From: Anisus vortex
Taxonomy: Eukaryota > Mollusca > Gastropoda > Planorbidae
DNA length: 64,000 nt
Reading direction: 5' to 3'
Assembly: GCA_949126835.1 (NCBI GenBank)
Contig: OX421494.1
Location: 26,010,685 to 26,074,684 of the forward strand
The position numbers and the translations under genes were made by a program. The first letter of the stretch is position 1. The number at the start of each line of letters is the position of its first letter. The notes beneath the pieces were generated by a model, which made no database searches, was not told where the DNA came from, and saw only the letters and a program-made list of their open reading frames with translations. This document shows positions 11,665-24,290 of this stretch, in pieces.

Positions 11665-11876
11665 GGTTCCACACCAACCCTCCCTTTCCCCTACTCTCAC
11701 TCTAACCCACCTCAGCCACGACACCCCCACCTCAACCCATGACCGTTTTTAACCTACCACCCTATCTCTACTCCCCCCTACCCCCACAATCACTCTTTCC
11801 CAATTTTCACCCACAATCCACTTATTCTACAATTCAGGATCCGTGACCTAAAACCTCTGACCCCCCCCCCCCCCCA
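11665..11876. other. C-rich / pyrimidine-biased tract
   Basis: The plus strand is strongly C-rich with CCACC, CCCCTACCCCC and a C run at about 11861-11875. Strand bias is the opposite of the G-rich tract 100 bp upstream. No coding frame. Confidence 0.65.
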
Positions 11877-12494
11877 ATTCCCAATACACACACACTTACG
11901 GCTCTGCTTTATTATTCTAAAACAAAACAGCTACTCTTAAAACTGGCTACCACCCCCCGGAACTGCCGCCCGCCCCAGTATGACATGACACAGAATACTT
12001 GGCACTAGAATTACAATCGTTGTTGTTTTTTCTTCCTCGGCTGCAATTAAGCCTCGTGTGTTTTTATACCCTCGGTGTATTGCTCGTTTGTTGTTGTTGT
12101 TATCCGTGATTGTTCACAGCATTCAATATTTAGGGGTTGTCCATATAGTCTTCTTTGTGGTGCCTGGTTGTTGTTGTTGTTGTTTTTTCTCATCACATTT
12201 TGACCCATTGTTATGATCTGTTTAGACTCCGATTAAAACACATTTTAAAAGTCCAAAAGAGAGTTGCGATTGCTTGTGTTTGTATTATTTATGTCAGTGA
12301 GTAAAATGGAGGTTAATGAGTTTTTATCTTTCTGTTTTTTTAGTTTTCTATTTTTTGTTTTTTTTTATTTTGTGTGTTCATTACTGGGACAAGAGCGGAA
12401 TAAAAGCGGCGGCACCTCCACTTCCAAAACCCAAAACTTGTGAATGTCGTGGTGAACTCAATCCCAGTGGGACATAACGAATAAAATTAAAAAA
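11877..12494. other. Non-coding stretch with TTG repeats
   Basis: No gene. (TTG)n-like tracts occur at about 12015-12030, 12088-12102 and 12166-12186. Confidence 0.5.
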
Positions 12495-12531
12495 AAGTAA
12501 AGTAATCTTGGGACCAAACTGATCATAGGGA
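12495..12531 (-). mobile_element. SINE family A 3' end fragment
   Basis: The segment AGTAAAGTAATC then GGGACCAAACTGATCATAGG matches the minus-strand 3' end of the SINE at 51490-51768 (AGTAAAGTACCC...GGACCAAACTGATCATAGGG). Only the tail is left. Confidence 0.7.
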
Positions 12532-12663
12532 TACCAACTGATTATTTTATTTCTTCATTAAACAAAGACATTTAAATGGTATGAAGAGATCAGTGTTTAT
12601 ATTGTGCGGTTTTACCAACAAGGCAATTTAACTAATTGGGAATTTAGGTATTAATTTACAAGA

Positions 12664-12885
12664 TTATTTTCTTATTTCATATGCAAGAGCAAAAGTATAT
12701 GATGTATCTTTCTTCCCGAGTGGAATCCGAACATGGAGTCGGTTGTCCGACCAAACCAGGAAAACCAGTATCATTGAAAAACCTAATTGAAATGCAACAG
12801 ATGCATTATGCAAACTACGTAGAGTAGAACGCAATATTCTTTTGTTTAGAATGGGCGTCTGTAACATATAAGGAGGTAATTTATT
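12664..12885 (+). mobile_element. LINE 3' fragment (reverse transcriptase C-terminus plus tail)
   Basis: A plus-strand frame through about 12680-12780 contains VSFFPSGIRTWSRLSDQ, the same C-terminal reverse transcriptase signature seen on the minus strand at 9541-9760. It is followed by GAACGCAATATTCTTTTG and GGGCGTCTGTAAC, the family tail. The opposite-strand open frame at 12972-12664 is a shadow. Confidence 0.7.
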
Positions 12886-14039
12886 CAACAAGGAAGAGGT
12901 CCATGTGGTCCTGCGCCATCTGATGGCATTGCGGCATGTCTCCGACAGGCTCTTGTTGCTGTGAGTCACCACCCCCTTTCACCTACCCCTTTAAAACGTT
13001 ACGCCCAGGACTTAAGTCTCGTCGGGTACCCTTTACACGCATTTAAAAAAATGGCTACAGTAACGAAGGTGTGGGGAATCGGACAACTGCGTCACTGGTT
13101 CTATTGGACCAGCCACATGAGTAGGAATACTTTTTTATTTATTTATTCACAACAAAGAAATTTAGAAAGTGACGACTCTAATTGGTGATATTTACATTTC
13201 TATAAAATTACTGAGATAAATAAAACAAAAATATAGTTTGCTTTAAGTCCGGATTACACGTTCGTAGCGTATAGTGATAGATCTGCACTTGTTAGACAGA
13301 CATCAGTCATATATACATGTGTTATGCTGACTACGATTGAATTAGAAAACGAGAAAAAATTCACTAAAGTCCCTTGCAGGAATAATACATTAAAATTCGC
13401 TGAAGACGATGAAACTGTAAAGAAAACATGTGGAAAGAAAATAAAACAAAGTTTCACTTACGCAACTAAAAGACATTGTAAAAAAAGTTGTTGCAATTTC
13501 GAGAAAATGTTTCTAGTTTTATAAACAACCTACTGCGGTAGATTCTTCACTGGCTAAGTGAAAAAAATAGACACATTTTTCGTAAGTAACGGGAAACAGT
13601 TAAAGAGAGAAAGAGAAAGAGAGAGAGGGGGAAAGAGGGAGAGAGAGGGAGAAAGAGAGGGAGGCAAGATGATAACTCTGTAATTAGGTCAAGCTTTCGT
13701 GGGCGGATATTGAGCACCGATGACGTCACAGAATAAGAGCTGCTCGTGGGGGGGGGTGATGTGGATAATTACGTCACGGGCGGTAAAGACGTTGATCTAA
13801 TTCTAAGTCATGACCAAGTAATGGTCTTCCACAGTCGCTATCTTGACTTAAAAGCACACTGTGTTGGGGGGATTTCTATGTAGTTGTTTATTTCTGTCTT
13901 GAATGATTGTATCATAGCAGAACTCTCATAGTCTTTCTAATTCTCCAAGTCGAGCTTTAGTTTGTAATCGAAATTTAGATCAAAGAATTCCAAACCTTTT
14001 CTAAACTTTAAAGCGTTGCAAATATCTAATGCAAAAACC
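12886..14039. other. Non-coding stretch with purine tract
   Basis: No gene supported. At 13594-13662 the plus strand is a GAGAGAAAGAGAGGGG-type polypurine tract. Open frames of 60-75 codons have no motif. Confidence 0.5.
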
Positions 14040-14765
14040 TTAACCTTTTACCAAAATGCCAAGAAACATTTAATACTTTACCAAAATGCAATAAGCATTT
14101 AATACTTTACCAAAATGCCACAAGCATATAATACTTTACGAAAATATCAATAAACATTTAATACTTTACCAAAATGCTAATAAACATTTAATACTTTACC
14201 AAAATGCCAATAAACATTTAATACTTGACGAAAATATCAATAAATATTTAATACTTTACCAAAATGCTAATAAACATTTAATACTTTACCAAAATGTCAA
14301 TAAACATTCAATACGTTACGAAAATATCAATAAACATTTAATACTTTACCAAAATGCAATAAGCATTTAATATTTTACCAAAATGCAATAAGCAATTAAT
14401 ACTTTACGAAAATGCAATAAGCATTTAATACGTTACGAAAATATTAATAAACATTTAATATTTACCAAAATGCAATAAGCACTTAAAACTTTACCAAAAA
14501 TGTCAATAAGCATTTAATACGTTACGAAAATGTCAAAAAACATTTAATACTTTACCAAAATGCAATAAGCATTTAATACTTTACCAAAAATGCCAAGAAG
14601 CATTTAATACTTTACCAAAATGCCGATAAACATTTAATACTTTACCGAAATGCCAATAAACAATTAATTATCTACCAAAATACCAATACACATTTACTAT
14701 TTTACCATAATATCAATAAGCTTTTAATACTGTACCGAAATGCCAATAAAAATTTAACGGTGACT
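14040..14765. repeat. 30-bp minisatellite, about 24 copies
   Basis: Units of about 28-31 bp read ACTTTACCAAAATGCCAATA then AACATTTAAT. Variants are GCAATAAGC for CCAATAAAC and TTACGAAAATATC for TTACCAAAATGCC. Some stretches alternate the variants, hinting at multi-unit duplications. Confidence 0.9.
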
Positions 14766-15009
14766 TAATTAACCCAATTTGCCAAAAATTCACAATTAAT
14801 ATACAAAATTAAGAATAGTCTAGCAGCTCGACAAACCAACGTAGAAGTAAAAAAATAAGGATAGGGGCAGACTCACAGACTGACAGACTGACAGTCCTAC
14901 TCATAGATAGACCTAGGTAGATAATTACACACCACACACATCATTTCAGTTCAATTTCAGTTCAAGTTGAATTTTCTTCACACTTGATGCCTTTAATGCC
15001 GGCTTAGAC
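14766..15009. other. Short non-coding spacer
   Basis: Includes a GACTCACAGACTGACAGACTGACAG micro-array near 14870. No gene. Confidence 0.5.
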
Positions 15010-15104
15010 TCACTAGTTCTATAATACAAGTTCAAGAGATGTTCCGATAATTCACTAGTTCTCACTAGTTCTATAATACAAGTTCAAGAGATGTTCCGAT
15101 AATT
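15010..15104. repeat. 52-bp direct duplication
   Basis: A segment beginning CACTAGTTCTATAATACAAG and running through GAGATGTTCCGATAATTC occurs at 15010 and again at 15062, identical over more than 40 bp. Confidence 0.9.
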
Positions 15105-16036
15105 CAAGAAGAAGAGTAAGAAGGAAATAAAGTGGCATTTGATGACGTCATCTCGCTCATTTTTAAACATTTAATCTCTGAACAAGTAGGAGAGGAAAGA
15201 AAAAAAGGGGCAGCCAGCCATTGATGTGAAACTGATAAGTGATCGTCCTTGTATTTAGTTTATGTTCCATTTAAACTGCTTAAAACTTAAACATGAGAGA
15301 GAGGGGGAGATGGGGCAGGGAGTAGAGCGAGTGAGAGAGTAGATTCACAGATAACTCTGGGAGACTTGTGTATCGATTGAGACAGAATGATTTAACTTAA
15401 TTTGTCAGCCATAAAGGTTTGACACAATTTTTTTTTCGCTATGCTAGATTTACATCAATTCATTCAATATAATTTGTAATTGTGACTGCTTTTTATTCAA
15501 CAGTAGATGGCTGCATGAAATAATAGTAGTTCTCTGTTTATATTTTACTCGTTCGTTTCGGGTATACGATTTCAAAATCTCTCTGAGGGTAACCAATAGA
15601 CTTTAGAAAATATATAGATAAGTATATAGATCAATTTTTTGTAAATGTATTTTGTGTGTACATTTTAAAAGTATTCCTTTGACCAAGTTACCGATTTTAA
15701 TTCCAATTATGCTTCCACGAAATTCACTCTCTCCTCCACAGTATATTGCTTTCGATCCATTGTGGTAAGAATTTAGTGTTTCGATGTTAATATGCCTGAA
15801 AATGAAACAAAAATCTTGGTAATTTTGAAAATTATTGTAAGAATATAAAATGTGGTAACATTTTATTGGCCCACCCAGTATATTTTGTCCACTAATATAC
15901 ATAAAATAGTGCTAATATACTTATGAAAAAAAAAGCCCAGGATAGGACTACACAGGCACAGCAAATACTGCAAAGCTGGTGATGAATCACAAGGGCGTAA
16001 ATCTGATCGTCTTTTGAGACTATTGACAAGTCTTAA
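15105..16036. other. AT-rich non-coding stretch
   Basis: No gene supported. The minus-strand frame at 15902-15603 (99 codons) has no motif and low-complexity ends. Confidence 0.45.
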
Positions 16037-16135
16037 TTAGGCGTGATCTTTTGAACTGGTGTGATCGTGAACTTCCAGTTCTAGTTTTAAATGTTTAATT
16101 ATGTTAGGCATTTCCGTAAACAAAAAAGCAAGCTT
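16037..16135 (+). repeat. Dispersed repeat shared with 1077-1165
   Basis: GATCTTTTGAACTGG, GATCGTGAACTTCC, GGCATTTCCGTAAACAAAAAA follow one another as in the segment at 1077-1165. Probably part of a LINE 3' region. Confidence 0.6.
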
Positions 16136-17944
16136 TTGCTGGTTATTGACAGTTGATTTCAACCTCGACGGCTAGTTCTAGTCTTTTAGAATTATACAAA
16201 GGATACAATATTTGTTATGAGGAACCCGTTTTTAACATTAAAAGTGAGTAGGCGATAATTAATACTCAAGTGTTAGTCGCATGTAGCTTGTTTATAAAAT
16301 AAATTAGTCAAGAGTTGCGTTTTCTTGGTTATTAAAAAAACAAAATTCGTAGATTCATAAAAACGAATAACAAAAATTCTTTTGCATTAAGCAATAAGTT
16401 TGATATTATAAAAAGGTTATTTTTCACTTCTGACTTTCACAATGCATTGTTTTCTTTTGTAAACATGTTTTGTAAATGAAAGAAATTTTAATCCCCAACA
16501 AATGTTCGTACAACCAGTAACCCAGCACACAGACGTGTTTCGAATAAAATGATCGAATTCGACCGGAAATGTTTTTTCTTGTGAACTTTTATGCATGCAT
16601 ACACGTTAAGACTTGTCAATGGAGCCAGTGATGATGATGAGAAGAAAAGGGATTTGCAACAATAACGTAACACTAGCTTTCTCTGTATCGATTTCTCTGA
16701 CTGTCTATAATATATATATATACATATATATAGCTAGATTATATTGATTATAGTCAGTCTGAGAATATATAATAATATATATATTATATATATATAGTCT
16801 GAAGTCTTTTAATCTACCTCTATTTCACTGTCTATATTACCGGAGAGCTGTTCTTATTTTATCGTAGCCAGCCATAGAAATTACAGGCGTTTATTCTATG
16901 ATAAAGATGATTACTTTCCACCCATTTCCAGGGTTTTAGATCTAGACTCCAATGATGGTAACACTTTTCATTGATTCCGAGTCGTTAGTTATCCTGACTA
17001 CTACAGCTAGCCCACCACTTGTCCAAAAGAAAGAGAACTTATATAAATCAGTCGTTTACATGTAGAACTTTAAAAAAAAACATAGGGCCTATAATTTTTA
17101 TCTCTGTAGACTATCTTTTGGTAAATTTACTTTATTATTTCTGTTTATTTTAGTCTTGTTTCCTGTAGTGCTTGTAAATCTAGCGACTTTACAAACTGTC
17201 TTACACTACTTGTAAGATGTGTATATTTACTTGTAATAAACCTTACAGCTTTATACTGATTTTGTGTGTGTGTGTGTGTGTGTGTGAGTATGTGTGGGAG
17301 AAGGGCTTGGATGTTTATACAGGCCAGTAAGATAAGGCTTGCGCTACAACGCGCTCAGCGTTTGTTTGGTCAATCGACTGATTACCGTTTCAACCAACGA
17401 AAAGTGCTTTTAGAATACAAGAACATTAGAACGTACCGAAATTGTCCCTGTATGATAATATCTAGACGATGTAGCCTGCATGCATTTGTTCCACTCTAGT
17501 GTTATATTAGCTCAATTTAATCGTAATAATATTCGTTGCTTTTTTTTTCAAAATGTAATTTTTATCTATTGATGAATCTCATTATGAGATATATAGGAAT
17601 TGATAGCTATAAATCAAATTTTACTAAACAGTATGAGTTTTAATTTAATAAGAAGTAATATTTTGAATATTTTAATCTCTATTCATTATCTTTTCGTTTT
17701 TCCTTTTTTTTTTACTTTCTCTTTCCCGTGAACGGGTCTTAAACCTTTTTCGAACAAGAACAGTTTTTTTTATTTTAGTAAATGTTAAATTCAAATCCAG
17801 ATTTAGCACATTTTTTAGACCCCCTACTGTTTTACTTGTATATTAGGCCGGTTAATGCTACATTTATTTGCTTTGGCCTATGTTTTTAAGGACTTAAGAT
17901 TATTAATTAGCTTTAGCTTTAGCTTTTTTAGCCTAGAGATTATT
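16136..17944. other. AT-rich stretch with TA and TG microsatellites
   Basis: No gene. TA-rich dinucleotide tracts lie at 16708-16735 and 16767-16797, and a TG run at 17263-17286. A CTTTAG micro-repeat sits near 17911-17925. Confidence 0.55.
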
Positions 17945-18055
17945 TCCGTGTTCTTAGTTGTTTGATGTTCAATGTTATTTGCGCTCTGAGCTTACATGAT
18001 GTTTGTTGGCAGCACTATAGCCTACAAATAAAATTATTATTATTTTTATTATATG
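17945..18055 (+). mobile_element. Retroelement 3' end, L2/CR1-like tail
   Basis: TTGCGCTCTGAGCTTACATG, then TTTGTTGGCAGCACTATAGC, then CAAATAAA and (ATT)n. A second copy lies in inverse orientation at 49079-49200. The plan (GCGCTCTGAGC...GGCAGCGCTAT...AAATAA plus short tandem tail) resembles the 3' end of L2/CR1-type LINEs or their SINE passengers. Confidence 0.65.
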
Positions 18056-18814
18056 TATATATAATTTATAGGTCTTTATGTCTAAAAATACAATGCACTG
18101 TTTACACTGCAATTCACCATTGCTAATTCCATCGTTGAGTTTAATTAACCCTCAAAATATGTATAAAGTAAATTAGTCTCTCATCATTTTGCTTTGTTAT
18201 AAAATTATTTTATTAGAAAATGGGAGGAGTGTCGTCCTATGACAAACGTTTTCAAGAAAACTGCAGCCACTGCTAAGTTGTTAGATCTATGTTGAGGATC
18301 GCCTTTAATCAATTACATTGGTGCATACATTTATAATAACAGCATAACAACCATCATACACAACTTATGTTTAATACAACATGTATAGTAGGCCTAGCGA
18401 TTTTGACCAAATTTGAACCCCACTCCCCTCCCGCCACATTGACGTCACAAAAGTCCGAATTCCTCCCCTCAAATCACCAAAGTTTCACTTTCAAAATGAG
18501 CAGGTTTAAATTCACTCTTATTGTCCTTGTCGCATGAGTATTACAATAAACAATATAATTCTTTTTTTTTAAAGGTGCTATTAGTTTATTTTGAAATGTC
18601 ATTCAAAGAAGAAATATTTTTTGATGTAACTTAACATTGTTTAAACACTCGCTCCATTTCCTCGTCACATCTCAACACAAATTTTTGTCGCCTATACCTG
18701 ACATATTCGCGTGACGCCTTTTATGGACGGCCCCCTAATTTCTTGTTTATCTCCACTAACCATTAGTGAATCTTAAAAAAAATGGAGCGAGCATGAGTCT
18801 CCAGTGCATATTTA
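18056..18814. other. AT-rich non-coding stretch
   Basis: No gene or organised repeat recognised before the satellite begins. Confidence 0.5.
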
Positions 18815-21110
18815 AACTACAGTGACAACCCCGATGTTCTGACAGGAATGTTGTCGGACAACTCAACTACAGTGACAACCCCGATGTTCTGACAGGAATG
18901 TTGTCGGACAACTCAACTACAGTGACAACCCCGATGTTCTGACAGGAATGTTGTCGGACAACTCAACTACAGTGACAACCCCGATGTTCTGACAGGAATG
19001 TTGTCGGACAACTCAACTACAGTGACAACCCCGATGTTCTGACAGGAATGTTGTCGGACAACTCAACTACAGTGACAACCCCGATGTTCTGACAGGAATG
19101 TTGTCGGACAACTCAACTACAGTGACAACCCCGATGTTCTGACAGGAATGTTGTCGGACAACTCAACTACAGTGACAACCCGGATGTTCTGACAGGAATG
19201 TTGTCGGACAACTCAACTACAGTGACAACCCCGATGTTCTGACAGGAATGTTGTCGGACAACTCAACTACAGTGACAACCCCGATGTTCTGACAGGAATG
19301 TTGTCGGACAACTCAACTACAGTGACAACCCCGATGTTCTGACAGGAATGTTGTCGGACAACTCAACTACAGTGACAACCCCGATGTTCTGACAGGAATG
19401 TTGTCGGACAACTCAACTACAGTGACAACCCCGATGTTCTGACAGGAATGTTGTCGGACAACTCAACTACAGTGACAACCCCGATGTTCTGACAGGAATG
19501 TTGTCGGACAACTCAACTACAGTGACAACCCCGATGTTCTGACAGGAATGTTGTCGGACAACTCAACTACAGTGACAACCCCGATGTTCTGACAGGAATG
19601 TTGTCGGACAACTCAACTACAGTGACAACCCCGATGTTCTGACAGGAATGTTGTCGGACAACTCAACTACAGTGACAACCCCGATGTTCTGACAGGAATG
19701 TTGTCGGACAACTCAACTACAGTGACAACCCCGATGTTCTGACAGGAATGTTGTCGGACAACTCAACTACAGTGACAACCCCGATGTTCTGACAGGAATG
19801 TTGTCGGACAACTCAACTACAGTGACAACCCCGATGTTCTGACAGGAATGTTGTCGGACAACTCAACTACAGTGACAACCCCGATGTTCTGACAGGAATG
19901 TTGTCGGACAACTCAACTACAGTGACAACCCCGATGTTCTGACAGGAATGTTGTCGGACAACTCAACTACAGTGACAACCCCGATGTTCTGACAGGAATG
20001 TTGTCGGACAACTCAACTACAGTGACAACCCCGATGTTCTGACAGGAATGTTGTCGGACAACTCAACTACAGTGACAACCCCGATGTTCTGACAGGAATG
20101 TTGTCGGACAACTCAACTACAGTGACAACCCCGATGTTCTGACAGGAATGTTGTCGGACAACTCAACTACAGTGACAACCCCGATGTTCTGACAGGAATG
20201 TTGTCGGACAACTCAACTACAGTGACAACCCCGATGTTCTGACAGGAATGTTGTCGGACAACTCAACTACAGTGACAACCCCGATGTTCTGACAGGAATG
20301 TTGTCGGACAACTCAACTACAGTGACAACCCCGATGTTCTGACAGGAATGTTGTCGGACAACTCAACTACAGTGACAACCCCGATGTTCTGACAGGAATG
20401 TTGTCGGACAACTCAACTACAGTGACAACCCCGATGTTCTGACAGGAATGTTGTCGGACAACTCAACTACAGTGACAACCCCGATGTTCTGACAGGAATG
20501 TTGTCGGACAACTCAACTACAGTGACAACCCCGATGTTCTGACAGGAATGTTGTCGGACAACTCAACTACAGTGACAACCCCGATGTTCTGACAGGAATG
20601 TTGTCGGACAACTCAACTACAGTGACAACCCCGATGTTCTGACAGGAATGTTGTCGGACAACTCAACTACAGTGACAACCCCGATGTTCTGACAGGAATG
20701 TTGTCGGACAACTCAACTACAGTGACAACCCCGATGTTCTGACAGGAATGTTGTCGGACAACTCAACTACAGTGACAACCCCGATGTTCTGACAGGAATG
20801 TTGTCGGACAACTCAACTACAGTGACAACCCCGATGTTCTGACAGGAATGTTGTCGGACAACTCAACTACAGTGACAACCCCGATGTTCTGACAGGAATG
20901 TTGTCGGACAACTCAACTACAGTGACAACCCCGATGTTCTGACAGGAATGTTGTCGGACAACTCAACTACAGTGACAACCCCGATGTTCTGACAGGAATG
21001 TTGTCGGACAACTCAACTACAGTGACAACCCCGATGTTCTGACAGGAATGTTGTCGGACAACTCAACTACAGTGACAACCCCGATGTTCTGACAGGAATG
21101 TTGTCGGACA
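18815..21110. repeat. 50-bp satellite, about 46 near-identical copies
   Basis: The unit reads AACTACAGTGACAACCCCGA, then TGTTCTGACAGGAATGTTGT, then CGGACAACTC. In 2.3 kb I find one substitution (C to G at 19182) and no indel. The last copy breaks at CGGACA before unrelated sequence. Each unit holds an 11-bp interrupted palindrome TTGTC-G-GACAA. The unit length is not a multiple of three and no frame stays open, so it is not protein coding. Such homogeneity means very recent expansion or continuing gene conversion. Confidence 0.98.
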
Positions 21111-21399
21111 GTAACACCAACACGTGCCCTGACCCTACCCCCCCCCCTTTTTATTCCCTCCACCTTCCACGGACTAGAACTGACTGACACTCGACTTCCT
21201 CGACGTCTCGTTCCAATCTCACATAGGCTTGGGGGGGGGGAGGGGGGTAATTTCCAATTTGTAAGTCTTTAGCACTTGGTGGATCAACATACAGTGTGAG
21301 TACATAGTGTGAGTACAGTATAGTCTGCTACACTCTTTGACCGCTGGGTACGTGGTCATAGAATGACAGGTTATACAAATTACAAATTACATATTTACG
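21111..21399. other. Non-coding spacer with C and G runs
   Basis: C run at about 21139-21147, G run at 21231-21246. GTGAGTACATAGT is repeated near 21297-21316. No gene. Confidence 0.5.
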
Positions 21400-21775
21400 G
21401 TATAATGCGTTATTCATAACAAAGTCTTCGAATGCGCTTTACAATTACCATATTTTTATGTTATTAAAATAAATCGAAAAAGTGTGTTTTTAATTTGGTT
21501 TTTAAAATGTCTATTTTGTCGGCATGTTTAATAAATTGTTTTCGGAAGTTCATTCCACCACAGAGGTGCCGCGACGCTGAAGGAGCGAGCTGCAAATGTT
21601 TTTCTTTTTACGCTTGGCACCTTGAGTTGTAGCTGGATTTTTTTAAACGCAGTTCTCTTTTCTCTGATGTGTGTAGCTCGACCATGGATCTGATGTACTG
21701 GGGAGATTGACCATGAAATCTTTTATAGAGCATAGTCAGAACTTTGAATTCTATCCTAGGTGTTATAGGTAGCTA
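21400..21775 (-). mobile_element. Degraded LINE 3' region
   Basis: On the minus strand, about 21575-21475 reads LWWNELPKTIY, a stop, then HFKNQIKNTLF in the same frame. This is the reverse transcriptase C-terminal pattern (W.ELP..I...FK..LK..LF). Further upstream on the same strand the frame is broken. The sequence differs from the SFFPSG fragments elsewhere here, so it comes from a second LINE family. The 3' side near 21400-21450 has GGTAATTGTAAAGCGCATTC. Confidence 0.65.
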
Positions 21776-22248
21776 GGGCAGTTTTTTGACAATTTTTATA
21801 ACAACATTGTGTTGTATCAATCATGAAACGGACACGAACATAAACGTGTGTATGTTTATATTGTTTTTATGTTAGGATATCAAAACTCGAACCTAAACAG
21901 CTATACTGAAGATTTTGACCGAAATAAAAATATTATTAATTATAACTAAAAAATGTGTTATGCTAAATTATGGAGGAAAATATATTTATTTTTATTTGAG
22001 AATAATCAAATTCACGTACAGTAGATTCATTGGCGATTTGTGTTTTGATTACATTAATGTATTCACTTAATTTATCAAGAGTTTAAATATTTCATAACAT
22101 AGTTCGTTCATATAGATCTAGAAATGGTTTGATTTATCACACAACGTTTCATAAGACTCCATCGTTATTCAGACTCTACAGATTCTCTGCTGCTCAAACC
22201 TTCGGATGGCAAATTTAGACTTTAGACAACAATTATATTCCACAGTTT
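21776..22248. other. AT-rich non-coding stretch
   Basis: No gene or repeat structure recognised. Confidence 0.5.
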
Positions 22249-22668
22249 GGTTCGGGCACAGATATTGCAAGTAGATAAGTTAATGATATCTGTTCAGGCA
22301 CAGATATTGCAAGTAGCTAAGTTAATGATATCTGTTCGGGCACAGATATTGCAAGTAGCTAAGTTAATGATATCTGTTCGGGCACAAATATTGCAAGTAG
22401 TTAAGTTAATGATATCTGTTCGGGCACAGATATTGCAAGTAGTTAAGTTAATGATATCTGTTCGGGCACAGATATTGCAAGTAGTTAAGTTAATGATATC
22501 TGTTCGGGCACAGATATTGCAAGTAGCTAAGATAATGATATCTGTTAGGGCACAGATATTGCAAGTAGTTAAGTTAATGATATCTGTTCGGGCACAGATA
22601 TTGCAAGTAGCTAAGTTAATGATATCTGTTCGGGCACAGACATTGCAAGTAGCTAAGTTAATGATAAT
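22249..22668. repeat. 42-bp tandem repeat, 10 copies, hairpin-bearing
   Basis: The unit reads TTCGGGCACAGATATTGCAA, then GTAGCTAAGTTAATGATATC, then TG. Across each unit junction lies a perfect inverted repeat ATATCTGT-TCGGGC-ACAGATAT (8-bp arms, 6-nt loop). Because 42 is a multiple of three and the unit has no stop in one plus and one minus frame, both strands stay open (141 and 170 codons). The plus frame reads a 14-residue unit like VRAQILQVAKLMIS. There is no conventional start upstream and no splice or domain evidence, so I annotate it as repeat, not gene. Confidence 0.9.
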
Positions 22669-24091
22669 CTGAAAATTAACTGCACGTGATGACAATAACA
22701 AAAGAATCCAACGAGCTGAATGGCTTAAGTAAAAAACAACAACACCAACATCATGACAAGAGAGAATTGAAGTATACAGTGGCAATGCCCTGAAACTAAA
22801 AGCCACTTTGAAAAAAACAAAATAGGTTGAAGTCGAGATTAATGTTGAGGTAATCTTTCTTTATACAGTAACAGACTGTCTGAGCTGCTTAGATGATAAA
22901 CGGTCGTTGACAAAGTAAAAAGTATCGCAAAAAGAAAAAAAATGATTTTATGATTGCACTATGACATTAACAGCAAATTTATGTCTTTCTATGAAGCTAA
23001 TTTATGTTTTTCTATAAAATGTTTATGAAATATTTAGTAGATACTAACATTAAAAAAATAATTACTAGGAGACGAAATGAGTTTTGTAAAAAGGAAATAA
23101 AAATAAAATCTAAGCTATAAGTTATCTAATCATAAATCATTCGAATAAATGTTTTGTCATTTTTTTTTAAAGTTGTCATTGTATTACAATCATATATCAA
23201 TATAATTAATTACCGTGACTTTGTTTATATATAAGTTTGTAAATATTTATTTTTTTATTTATGTTAAGGATAGGCTCCTAGGTCGTTTGACCGATCGGCA
23301 CAAAAGTTAAACGTCCTCCAAAAGAAGTTTTTATCGTATAAGCAATATTGCTTAATTCGTTAATTTTTTTTTAAATAAACGTAGGCCTATTACTAATCAC
23401 CGTATGTTAAAGTTCTAAACTGTGCGCCATTTCAGAATGATGTCCTTTTCCCGTTAGCTACACTTTAATACCACAAGCTTGACAACAACACTTCTTATGC
23501 ATGTTCCAGGGCCAGATGATCGTAAACAATAAGAAATGAACAAAAACTAAATATTGAAAGATACGTTCTCACAAAAGTTTTTATTATAATAGTGTTAGTT
23601 ATTTTTTCTTTATCTTTCAACAAAACACATTGTAATCATTCGTTTCTCGGTAATTTTGACGAGCAAAACCACGTGTAAATAAAATAGTAGAAAAGAAGTT
23701 GATGCGTTCAAAGCGAGAAACAGTGACAAGCATGGTAGAGAGTATTAATTCGAAAGTTCTATTTACTATAACAACAAAGTGTTTCTATTGGTTTATTTTG
23801 AGGATAGGCTGTTTGGCTAATTAGGAAAATTGCTGTAGGCGTATCAACGGGCTGGGAAATCAAACAGGGTAGCCACAAGTAAACTTGTCTGAGGTAGAAA
23901 GTTCCACTTAACGGACATTGCCGCCAGGGATTAATTTGTCTAATAATTAAAAAAATATTTTGTTTCACGATTTTTTTTACAATTGAATATAGACTATGTC
24001 GACCTTACTTGTTCATACATCGAATTTATAACTGGTTAGCAAAATGATAAAACAACAAATTAAGTTAAGGTAACGTTTAGAAGCGTGAATT
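22669..24091. other. AT-rich non-coding stretch
   Basis: No gene, RNA or organised repeat is recognised over 1.4 kb. Confidence 0.5.
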
Positions 24092-24290
24092 TATATGATT
24101 CTTGTTGGCACAGTGTTTATGTAATTTTTGTTGGCACAGTCTTTATGGAATCCTTGTTGGCACAGTTGTTATGTAATTCACGTTGGTACTGTGTTTATAT
24201 AATCCCTAATGGCACTCTGTTTGTGTAAACCCTGTTAGCACATTTTTTTATGTAATCTTTATTGGCACTTGCTTATGTAAACTAGTAGCA
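24092..24290. repeat. Degenerate 29-bp tandem repeat, about 7 copies
   Basis: Units around CTTGTTGGCACAGTGTTTATGTAAT follow each other with 10-30 percent divergence. An old array. Confidence 0.75.

Noticed and set aside
18815..21110. CRISPR array
   Set aside because: Units abut without unique spacers and the context is an animal nuclear genome. It is a satellite. The same reasoning excludes the other tandem arrays.
22247..22806. Repeat-protein genes on both strands of the 42-bp array
   Set aside because: Openness follows from a 42-bp unit without stops. No proper start on the plus strand and no family match.
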